Source: Phymatolithon calcareum (Eukaryota; Rhodophyta; Florideophyceae; Hapalidiales). From it: 64,000 nt of DNA. Both the position numbers and the translations under genes were made by a program. The DNA is taken from contig OZ345359.1 of the NCBI GenBank assembly GCA_977006965.1, positions 1,116,001-1,180,000 of the forward strand. The letters are read 5' to 3'. The notes under the pieces are model-generated. The model was not told the origin of the DNA and made no database searches. It worked only from the letters and a program-made list of their open reading frames with translations. Of this stretch, positions 9,625 to 18,016 are shown piece by piece; positions within the stretch are counted from its first letter, which is position 1; every line of letters starts with the position of its first letter.

Positions 9625-9900
9625 GACCGATAGATACTACAAACCGAGGAGCCTCTGTAGCGGTTCTCTCAGTGCAATGGCGGCACGAAAACACGCAGAC
9701 CCGTTATATGTACTGATCAGTCAGTCACGAAAAACGTCCTCGAAGACAGAAAAAGAGGTGAAAAGAAGGACAGCTCTTGTATTGCTCGTAGTATGTTTTA
9801 TGTCTTCGAGAGGCGTTTTTCCTGACTGAGTGACCAATACATAGAACGGGTCTGCGTGTCTTCGTGCCGCCATTGCACTGTCTGCAGTATCTACTGGTCA
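9625..9900. repeat. Foldback (inverted-repeat) element
   Basis: Left arm at about 9670-9752 and right arm at about 9797-9880 are reverse complements at roughly 85-90 percent over some 83 nt, both containing GTGCAATGGCGGCACGAA and CGCAGACCCGTT in opposite orientation. Shorter matching outer ends (GATAGATACTAC at 9629-9640 versus its complement near 9885-9898) lie beyond an extra ~30 nt in the left arm. It has no coding capacity; it resembles a foldback transposon or MITE and sits directly beside the Mutator-like remnant. Confidence 0.8.
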
Positions 9901-10004
9901 ATTCGTCTGGATAATGGTGGCTTCGCCTCCCCATTGGTTAACAATAGTTCGTGAATGGACGGTAATTGATGAACAGTAAAGTTTTCGCGTACTGTTCCGT
10001 ATAC

Positions 10005-10098
10005 GGAAAGTTTTCGAGGAAATTCGCTGCGTGGACCGAAAAAGGTGGCAGAATTCGCTAAATCGGCACCCCTTGTAATAACTACTACTCGTTATGAT
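10005..10098 (+). repeat. Left terminal inverted repeat of the MULE
   Basis: Matches the reverse complement of 11287-11381 at roughly 85 percent, including a 19-nt run around AATTCGCTAAATCGGCACC. Confidence 0.85.
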
Positions 10099-10142
10099 AC
10101 ACAGAGCACTCCATGGAAATAAACTTATCAAAAAAATAATAT

Positions 10143-10402
10143 TTATTTCATGCGCAACTCTCTATGCTTCAGCTCCTCGTCGCAAGTAGCATCTCCGTCA
10201 TCGCAGGCGGTGAGGTCAATTATCATGGACTGAGCCGCTTTGTCGATGTGTTTTCGCTTCGCCTCAACAATATTGCGGATGTTCGGCCTGGCGCATGTCT
10301 GCGAGAAGTGACCGTTGTTTCCGCACGAGGAGCCGTGACGGGACCTCATTTTGGACGGGAAGTAGTGCCTCTTGCGCTTGCGGCCCAGCTTAGCGACTAG
10401 GT
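10143..10402 (-). pseudogene. MULE transposase C-terminal zinc-knuckle fragment
   Basis: The minus-strand translation contains a basic stretch (LGRKRKRHYFPSKMRSRHG) followed by SSCGNNGHFSQTCARP, a CCHC-like knuckle of the type found at the C-terminus of MULE transposases, where a GRPKKKR-like run precedes C-x2-C-G-x2-GH-x4-C. The first Cys of the canonical knuckle appears to be Ser here. It is downstream of the SWIM fragment in transcript order. Confidence 0.6.
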
Positions 10403-10521
10403 CAAACGGACTAAATCATCCTGTACTAGCTGTTAACCAGTGACTGCAACACGAATGATGATGCCCTCGTGTTGCTTGGCCCACGTTATCAATAGCCATG
10501 CGTCCCACACCAGATCTTGTT

Positions 10522-10731
10522 TCACGGGTCGAACGCGACTCGATGCTGCGCCAAGCGTCTAGAACAATACAAAAGTGCAACGAAGACGTGGCTACATTGC
10601 CGCTGGTGCTCTTCAAAGTGGTGACAAGAGCATGTAGCGTGGTAGTCGCTGTTAACTACCACAGGGAATGGTATCACTTGGCTGCTAACAACAAACCTCA
10701 GCATGTCACTTTCGATGACCTCCGGCTCCAC
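10522..10731 (-). pseudogene. MULE transposase SWIM zinc-finger fragment
   Basis: The translation includes ATCSCHHFEEHQRQCSHVFVA, which fits the SWIM pattern CxCx(n)CxH; this domain follows the catalytic region in MULE transposases. There is no continuous frame to the catalytic core. Confidence 0.65.
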
Positions 10732-11286
10732 AAGCAGCTTCTCCGCTCAGAGGATTTTTCCTGGTGCTTCTTGTAGCAGCAAGGTGTAAGGAACTTGCCC
10801 GTCGATGTGCCTTGCCAATAGACGTGTTGTGGGCGATTAAGAGGTTGACAACGTTGTCAAGTTTGCTCCAGGGCAGTCACCCACCCTTAGCACGAGCTCC
10901 TTCTTCTCCATGAGTTCAGACGGTTCGGACGAGAGCGTTGTGAGTTAGCACAGCAGTCGAATGCGACGAGGTGCAGAGTACTTTGCCTAGCGGATTAGTA
11001 GTGTAATGATAAGGAAGCTGATTGAAGATATGAGTAGTCAAGGAGCATGGGCAATTGGTACACTCAGCAGAACCCTGAAGAAGCTTACATGGACCCCTAC
11101 CGAAGAGAATGAAATGGCGCGACCCATTGACGTGATAATATGCAATTCTGAATAAGATAACTGACAACTCTCGATGCTAGTATAATGCGATTAGAAACGT
11201 GCCGACTTTCCTCAAGTTGGGACACATGGTACCTTCTCAATAAATCCTCTTAATTACGTGTAATGATAAGCGGCTGTCTAGCTGAA

Positions 11287-11381
11287 ATCATAACGAGTAG
11301 TAGTATTTGCAAGGGTGCCGATTTAGCGAATTTTGCCACCTTTTTCAGTCCATACAGCGAATTTCCTCGAAAGTTTTCACA
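11287..11381 (-). repeat. Right terminal inverted repeat of the MULE
   Basis: Partner of 10005-10098 in inverted orientation. Both repeats end on the inner side with the same ACTCGTTATGAT string. Confidence 0.85.
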
Positions 11382-12912
11382 CGGAATTAAGTAAAGCAGG
11401 GTTTAGAACAGCTGGGGGAAGCGCTCAATCCCGTTTCCCTGGGTATCAAAACATCCAATCATGAGCTTACCAAGCAATAAAACGTCTCAGTCGAACCGCA
11501 GGAGTAGCAATATCTTCACGTCCATCGCGTGTTGTCTCCCGGACTTGTGCTCGCACGGACGCTGTTGCTATAGTGTTATATATATAGACTGTCAACATTT
11601 ATCATTTTCTTTCGATGCTTTATGAGGGAAGAAAGAATACCAAAATCAATCTCCACGCCGTTATGCCACCAACGGCGCATTTCACTTTCTCGAAAAGATG
11701 TGCAATGATTTCCGAACTAACCCACCTCTCGTGAATGGTGTCGCGCAACTGACAACGCGTTCCTGGTTGCAACTGCAAGGAGGTACAGCAGTGCCCCACT
11801 CACGTCAATAATTGTTGTAGACTATGCACGTAGAAATGATGCTGAAGCCTGGTGATCGGTAAGTTTCATGTTGACCCGGAATTGGGTTCGAAAAAGATGG
11901 AACAAAATGGAACTGAAAGAGAAGATTTGAAATGGTCAGAGCGACGCAAATGATTCGAAGTTGATCACTCAAAATACGCGAAACTAATCAGTCAAAATTG
12001 AAAAGATGCATGTAATAGCTGGGACAAAATGGCCTTCATAATACGGGGCTCGAAAAATTATCAAATCCGCTATTTACTTCATAGAAAAGAAAATGGTGCC
12101 ACTGGCTTCGGAACCTTCCGATCTATCGATTGCCAACTTCTTAGAGGTCAGCGCTTTCTCGCTGCAGCCAGAGTACTGTACGCAAGAGAAAGGGCGATTT
12201 AGGTGCAAAATAATATTTTGGATATCATATTATGATAACCATCGTTTAGGGGAGTGAAAAGCACTTTTCTTGCAGTCATGAGCCGATGTGAAGGAAGCGA
12301 AAAGCTAAACATTGCACCCAAGCTGGCCAAAAACGCATGCAATTCGAACGCCAGCTATACTGTTAGAGTCTGCACTATATCCGCTATCCCATGTACTGGG
12401 CCTCGGCGCTACCGGGATCGCAGCGGATTTGATAATTTTCAACACCCCGTATTCCTATGTCCCGGCTGTTACATGGATTCTTAGTTAAAAGAGAGCGGTC
12501 CTCTCTCTTTTACCTGCTTGCATAATGTCGAATAGATTTTGTCTAGATGGCAGAATCCGGACACCACAATGATTTCTGCAGCGACTCAATGGGAGCTTTC
12601 TTGCGAATCATGGTCGCTGCAATGGCTTTAGCAATCGGTACCAGAAGTTCATTTTGTTCTGTTTCTGGCGAACTTAGTGTCTGGTGAGCAAAGGATGTTC
12701 GCACCTAGGTGCGCGGTCCGAGCCGGCGAATTAGTAGCCCATGCAACATGCCGCGAATTGTCGCCTGTTCGCCTTTCCCCGACATTAAAAATATATGATT
12801 CCTGATGTAGGCCGTGCAATTGATGCTCCTCTCGTCCTTGATTGATCACTTCCGCGCTCGTCCGATTTTGCGACACACTGTAACCCAATCGAGCGTCGCA
12901 GAGCTCGTCATC

Positions 12913-13027
12913 AGTATTCTGTCATATAGCAGGGTGTCTACTCCATCTATGCTTCTCCAGACTGTCTGTCATGGACAGTCTGGCTATGCAAAGTTGGAAT
13001 AGACACTTTGATGTTGGACAGAATACT
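12913..13027. repeat. Imperfect long hairpin, pre-miRNA-like
   Basis: Two 54-nt arms (12913-12966 and 12974-13027) pair without gaps around a 7-nt loop. The ends pair perfectly (AGTATTCTGTC outside, CCAGACTGTC inside) and mismatches are scattered between. It could be a decayed foldback element or a small-RNA precursor. Confidence 0.75.
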
Positions 13028-13084
13028 AAGCGCAATGGTCTTTCAGCTTGCAATGGCGGATGCAACAGAATTACCTCTTAAAAA

Positions 13085-13128
13085 GACAAGGCTTTAGAGC
13101 CACAAACTTTTGGCTCTAAAGCCTTGTC
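13085..13128. repeat. Perfect 18-bp-arm hairpin
   Basis: GACAAGGCTTTAGAGCCA (13085-13102) and its exact reverse complement (13111-13128) are separated by 8 nt, and the pairing is flanked by A-rich and T-rich runs. Confidence 0.9.
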
Positions 13129-14671
13129 GTTTTTGGTCCTGCACGCAGCCAGGTTAAAGCCGCTGGAGGCAGAACGATGGTTAGAATTGGTCGGTAAAAT
13201 TAGGCAGAAAACAAAGTCAGTCTTACAATGTAACTATCATACCTGTTGGGTGGTAGCCGCGTTACTCTTTTCGTAATTTTTTAAAATAATTAAATTAAAA
13301 TGGATTTATTGAGAATGTACCATCATGGTATGTACCATCATGGTATGTCCCAACTGGAGGAAATCGTTTCCAACACAGTTCCATCTCTTCTGCTTCTCGA
13401 TTAGCGTGGAGAGCAAAAAGTACTCTAAAAGTAAACGGAACACCGACCACTGATGACCAAGGTCCCCAGTCCAGCCGCCCCAAAAGCGGCTGGATAGAGA
13501 GCCAAACCGTATGGACTTATCACAGGACAAGGGCAAATAATTAATTCTCCTGAATCTCCCTCTTTCAGAAACTGTACCCCTTCATATTCAGGGGAGACTC
13601 TAGTCGTTCATCGCGGGAAACAATGGCGCATTACCTTATTGCATTTGTATAAACGGAGGAGCACAAGGGTCTGTACACACAGCTATTACGAACCTTTCGC
13701 AGTTGTCCGTCGAAATCTGGAGTCTTCTCTCCACAACCCCTAAATTCTCATATATCATAAAGTCCCGTCTCACTATCCATGGCCTTGCTGCTGGCCATCA
13801 TCTTCGTTCTGGTTCGGGGTCCTCTATAGACCAGAAAAATACCTGGAAGGGTTTATGTAAGGATCAATCGTAAAGCTAAGCAAGATATTTCTACCGTCGA
13901 TAGTATCAGAAAATTGTACTGTTGGATTATTTCCGGAATATTAAGTCGACAAAGTAGGAATTTTTCCAATGCGTACATTTTCGTTTCACATTTTGCCCTC
14001 CTTTCGCATTATGGCATATAGTGATTGGTGCAATTGTTATATCGTGACCTCACTGGAAATCCATTTGTGCTCTGTTTGAAAATTCTGGAAATTTTCTTCA
14101 AAATCCATGTTTTGAAATTCACCCCTGAATTTTGTCGCCATCTTGCTGTCTATTTTTGGTCAACATGGACGACTCAAACTACTGACCTATCAAACAAATG
14201 CTGTAGTCAGCACAACCAGTGCGAGCGCGGCGTATGTCGCCCAACCTGCATCATATTCTCAATTTATTTTTGGCCAGCAAGGCGTGTGCCACATGCTTCA
14301 AATACGTGGGCGGAATAGTGCGCTACCTAGACACAACGAGCGTTGGGACCCACGGCGGCCCCGATCGGGAAAAACGACCAGAATTTATTCGAAAAACTAC
14401 CTGGTGCGAAACGCTCAATATGGATTTCCGCCCACAATAATACACGACACACCACTGCCCTTCTTCGTTCACATAATCTCCTTTTTGATTGCACGAAACA
14501 ACGAAGCGCAACTGCGCCGAACTTCTGTCCACCACCGACGGCAGCTTCTCCTTTAGTACGTTTCGGCGCCGCGCAAGTCACTGCCATCCCTGAGTCTTTA
14601 CCAGACTCGCATTTTGCGTTTCATTCTGTCTCTGTCTGTTGGTGCATCCGTCTCGTCGGTTGTCGAAGAAA

Positions 14672-15124
14672 ATGGATCCACAAGCGGAAGGAGCTGATCT
14701 GGACTATCTGCTCGGAAGCGGTGCCGGCGATACCCGGAACGGTGCTTCTGCCGACCACGGCCAAGCCCTATTTGAAGGGCAGCCCGCCTCGTCCAATCCG
14801 GCGACACAGCAGGGCAGCGGGTCCGGCACGACGCAGGAGGGAAACGCGCAAGGGCAGACGCAGTCGCAATCGGCGGCACAGACTTCGCGAAAACGCCCCT
14901 TGGATGACAAGAAAGCTCGTGATAAGAAGCGTATTTTGCGGAATAGGGAGCTCGCGCGAGTTTCTAACGAAAGAAGGAAAGGCCGTATTAAGGCTATGGA
15001 GACCGAGCTCGAGGAGACTCGCAAAACAGTATCCAATCTCGAGGAAAGTATACGAAGTTTGGAAGCCGAGAATAACGACCTCAAGACCTTGCTTGAGAAT
15101 AGGTCTGCAGGTACCCGTCTGTAG
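14672..15124 (+). CDS. bZIP transcription factor, atypical basic region
   Basis: A 150-aa protein from the ATG at 14672; the frame is open a little further upstream but without an ATG. Residues 1-75 are Gly/Gln/Ser-rich and probably disordered. A bZIP domain fills about 78-142: basic region RKRPLDDKKARDKKRILRNR onward, then a heptad zipper with L113, V120, I127, N134 and L141. bZIP proteins dimerise through the zipper and grip DNA with the basic helix. The signature is NRELARVSN (91-99): the invariant Asn is present, but the position eight residues later, almost always Arg, is Asn here. Target and role are unknown. It is convergent with the helicase gene. Confidence 0.85.
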   Translation: MDPQAEGADLDYLLGSGAGDTRNGASADHGQALFEGQPASSNPATQQGSGSGTTQEGNAQGQTQSQSAAQTSRKRPLDDKKARDKKRILRNRELARVSNERRKGRIKAMETELEETRKTVSNLEESIRSLEAENNDLKTLLENRSAGTRL

Positions 15125-15760
15125 TTGCGGTGGCATGTGACTGGAGGCAAATTGTTTGTCTCGTAACTAAGTCGAGCGTGCAATAGGCGAACGCGTTTGG
15201 TGTCAAGATATCCTACTTTCCTGTGCGAGCGATTAGACTAGCTTCGAAGCAGATCTCAGAGTCTGTTCTCTTCGCTCTCTTAATTGCGACACACTGGAGT
15301 CTCGGATTTATGTCGGTTCACTTTTCCTTTCCAGTCCTGATTCATCTGGTGTAAACATAGAATTATCTGCATTTTTGACGTAGCGCACCGGAACAAGCAT
15401 TCTTTCCAATCTAGGTTCGTACAAACTTAGTGATCGTGGGAACAAGCGTCTCAAATATCCGTCACGGTCAGAACTACCGAATTTTAGCAACTTGTCTGTA
15501 GATAAACTTTCAGTTTTGACTCTGTATTATCTCTACGGCTCAGTAGAGGGGCTCGACCGACACAGGATAGCAAAGAGGACGTAATTGTAAGTGTGGCATC
15601 ATGTAGCGAATTAACGAATTAGAAAAACAAGTAGAATAAGTTTAGTATTCCTAGCAGTTCGCGTCTTTCCAAACGTGTGCTAGTCGTCGGGGCCGCAGTA
15701 AGTCAGAAATAACAAAACAAGTACAAACGAAGAGGCTACGAAAACAAACTACGAACAATC
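15125..15760. other. Convergent 3' spacer
   Basis: About 640 bp between the ends of the bZIP gene and the RNA helicase gene. It should contain both 3' untranslated regions. No RNA gene or repeat is recognised. Confidence 0.45.
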
Positions 15761-18016
15761 TCAAAATCGTTGGTGAGAGCCACCGCCTCGCGACCCACCG
15801 AAGCCAAATCCACCATTGCTAAAACCGCCACCACCACCACCACCACCACCTCCGAAGCTCCTTCGATTTCCGCCTCGGAAACCGCCACCGCCTCCACGCC
15901 CTCCTCGACCACCACCGCCAAACCGCTGGCCGCCGCGATACATGGATCGTTTTTCATTCAATTGGCGCATCGCAGAGTGCAAGTCGAAATCATCTTCGGG
16001 CATTGGGGGAAGCGTCTCTGGAATTTCGAGACTGAAACCTGGAGACAGTCGCATGGCAGCCACTTTGATCTTAGCAAGAGCCGTATTTGGGGCGTCCACA
16101 ATAGCATGTCTGGGGTCTTTGCAAAGCTGCATACCCCTCGTCTCGGACGCGACATCAGCGCCGAGGAAGCGACGGAATACGCTCCACGCATGCCCTGAAG
16201 ATTCAAACGGCGATGGACTCTTAATCATCACGGCAGAGTAACCTTCGAAGCAGGACAGCAGAGAGCGAGTCTTCACTGGTTCCTCAACGTAACCAGCCAT
16301 GCAGGCCAGCGAGGCGGCGAGCGCCTTTTCAGTGGACTCGACGGAATTTTCTCCGCCTTCGTAGCCAGCAATAACCTTCTTGGCTACTTCGCGGAACAAT
16401 GCTAAATTGTCCGGATGAACGGAAGCAATCCTTTTCACTGTGTCATCAACGCTTGCGCTGATGATATCCTTGGCTTGGGGAGGAGCAACTCGTTTGAGCT
16501 TAATACCAGCTTTGTGTTCGATGAGCCCGACCATAAACTTCTCCCTTGTTGAGTAGAACGTCACACAAACTCCGGTATTACCCGCGCGACCAGTTCTACC
16601 GGAGCGATGGATATAATTCTCATAGTTGCTTGGCGGATGAGTTTGCAGCACTAGGTCGACGCCCTTGATGTCTAGTCCTCGAGCGGCAACGTCAGTGGCA
16701 ACCAGAACGCGAATTTTCCCGCTACGGTATGCCGCCAATGTTTGCTCACGTTGGGTCTGATTGATATCTCCGTGAAGCACACCAGCCCCGCCAAGCGCAT
16801 GCACAAGTTTGTCATGGGCAGCAAGTTCATTAGCCTCCGCTTTCGTGTCCGTAAACACGAGGGTTTTCCCAGAAGATCCGCAGTACACCCTGACGACATC
16901 CGCAAGCGTGTCACCGCGAGACATGGGCGGACAAGACATGGCAAGGTGAGTAATATCCGAGTTAGTGCGGTTCTTATCATCAGATACGGTATCTACTGTC
17001 ACAGTCATCTCACCCGGGCGCATGTACTTTCGTGCCAATTCGCGCACCCATCGAGGAACAGTTGCGGAAAAGAGCAGCGTTTGCCTGTTCTCGCTAGACG
17101 CGCAAGCACCCAAAATGCGCTCAACGGCGTCCTGGAAGCCCATTGAGAGCATCTCATCCGCCTCATCAAGCACAACATACCGGACATGCGAAAGATTCAA
17201 TCCACCCTCATCCAGATGATCGATAATTCGACCGGGGGTTCCAACAAGAACGTCCAAACCGCGACGAAGAGCGCCCTTCTGTGGACCCTTAGCTGACCCA
17301 CCATAGAAACACGCCGTCGTCATTCTGTGACCGCCAGCAATCCATTCAAAGTCACGATGAACTTGTTGCGCAAGCTCACGAGTGGGCGCGAGACAGATAA
17401 CAAGCGGCTTGTTCTGCGGCGAAGTTCGGTGCATGTTCTCAGCGGCAATGGTCTCGACAACTGGAAGAACAAAAGCCAAAGTCTTTCCGGAGCCCGTACG
17501 CGCACGGCCGATGATATCTTTCTGGTCGTTTCGCAAGAGGCTGTACGTCGACGCTTGGATATCGAAGAGGGACGTGATGCCCTTCTCCTTCAGCAAACGA
17601 ATGGTGGTCGCAGACATGCCGAAGTTGTCCACAGAAAGGTTAACTTTGTTTTTGCCGAAAACTTTTCCGAGCCCGATATCAGTATCTTCCATGTCATCAT
17701 CGCCAGAAATAGGAGCTGGTTGAGAGCTCACAGGGATCTTATTCTCCTCTGCTTTGAACATTTTCGTGCCGTTCTCAGCTATAGTCTCGTCTGTTTCCCT
17801 TTTGCGTTTTCGACCACTCTTCTCCGATTCGCTTTCGGAGGACTTGGTCTTCATCTTCTTGTCCTTCTTTTCTTTCCTGTCACGCTTTTCCTTCTTTTCC
17901 TTTTTGGAGAGCTTGTCGGACTTGTCCTTTTTCGACTTCTTTATCTTCGCGGAGACTTCGCTTACGACCTCATTCTCGAGAGCCGCCATAGGGAGGCCAA
18001 CTGCGCCTCGACCCAT
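15761..18016 (-). CDS. DEAD-box RNA helicase of the DDX21/RH7 type
   Basis: ATP-dependent RNA helicase, probably nucleolar and active in ribosome biogenesis (inferred from family). From the ATG at 18016 it is 751 aa. A long Lys/Glu/Ser-rich head (about 25-90, runs such as KKEKKEKRDRKEKKDKK) looks like a nucleolar-type basic tail. The helicase core shows ARTGSGKT (172-179), PTRELA, TPGR, DEAD (284-287), SAT and HRSGRTGRAG. A GUCT-like domain follows, with FEGYSAVMIKSPSPFESSGH-like content, as in DDX21 and plant RH3/RH7. The C-terminus is an RGG/poly-Gly tail, typical of RNA binding. The frame is open to ATG 18247 and another ATG lies at 17989, so the start is uncertain. Confidence 0.9.
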   Translation of the reverse strand: MGRGAVGLPMAALENEVVSEVSAKIKKSKKDKSDKLSKKEKKEKRDRKEKKDKKMKTKSSESESEKSGRKRKRETDETIAENGTKMFKAEENKIPVSSQPAPISGDDDMEDTDIGLGKVFGKNKVNLSVDNFGMSATTIRLLKEKGITSLFDIQASTYSLLRNDQKDIIGRARTGSGKTLAFVLPVVETIAAENMHRTSPQNKPLVICLAPTRELAQQVHRDFEWIAGGHRMTTACFYGGSAKGPQKGALRRGLDVLVGTPGRIIDHLDEGGLNLSHVRYVVLDEADEMLSMGFQDAVERILGACASSENRQTLLFSATVPRWVRELARKYMRPGEMTVTVDTVSDDKNRTNSDITHLAMSCPPMSRGDTLADVVRVYCGSSGKTLVFTDTKAEANELAAHDKLVHALGGAGVLHGDINQTQREQTLAAYRSGKIRVLVATDVAARGLDIKGVDLVLQTHPPSNYENYIHRSGRTGRAGNTGVCVTFYSTREKFMVGLIEHKAGIKLKRVAPPQAKDIISASVDDTVKRIASVHPDNLALFREVAKKVIAGYEGGENSVESTEKALAASLACMAGYVEEPVKTRSLLSCFEGYSAVMIKSPSPFESSGHAWSVFRRFLGADVASETRGMQLCKDPRHAIVDAPNTALAKIKVAAMRLSPGFSLEIPETLPPMPEDDFDLHSAMRQLNEKRSMYRGGQRFGGGGRGGRGGGGGFRGGNRRSFGGGGGGGGGGFSNGGFGFGGSRGGGSHQRF
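15815..15935 (-). repeat. Low-complexity coding repeat (Gly/RGG tail)
   Basis: Runs of CCACCA/CCGCCA on the plus strand encode consecutive glycines of the helicase RGG tail. Such a tract is prone to slippage. Confidence 0.8.

Larger units (their letters stand above)
10005..11381 (-). mobile_element. Decayed Mutator-like (MULE) DNA transposon
   Basis: Bounded by terminal inverted repeats of about 95 bp (10005-10098 and 11287-11381) that share GAGGAAATTCGCTG, AATTCGCTAAATCGGCACCC and ACTACTACTCGTTATGAT in opposite orientation. Between them the minus strand keeps two transposase pieces in the right order: a SWIM zinc finger (10522-10731) and then a CCHC zinc knuckle (10143-10349 and a little upstream). 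SWIM plus C-terminal CCHC behind long TIRs is the signature of MULE transposases. The catalytic DDE part is missing and the frame is broken, so the copy cannot be autonomous. Similarity at the outer edges fades over about 15 bp and I did not find a clean target duplication. Confidence 0.75.
11382..14671. other. 3.3-kb gene-poor region
   Basis: I see no supported gene. The region is AT-rich and holds several hairpins: 12484-12510 (TAAAAGAGAG with CTCTCTTTTA), a 115-nt imperfect hairpin at 12913-13027, a perfect 18-bp-arm hairpin at 13085-13128, and two tandem 15-bp copies of ATGTACCATCATGGT at 13315-13344. Open frames near 14.0-14.6 kb show no recognisable family and are probably chance. Confidence 0.5.

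Noticed and set aside
13315-13344. Two tandem copies of ATGTACCATCATGGT as an operator
   Set aside because: Each unit is a small palindrome, but there is no nearby gene to regulate; probably a simple duplication.
14343-15140. 265-codon plus-strand frame over the bZIP gene
   Set aside because: Different frame from the clear bZIP protein; the Arg-rich translation is a shadow of GC-rich coding sequence.
15816-16241. Pro-rich frame opposite the helicase tail
   Set aside because: Poly-Pro is simply the antisense of the poly-Gly RGG tail.
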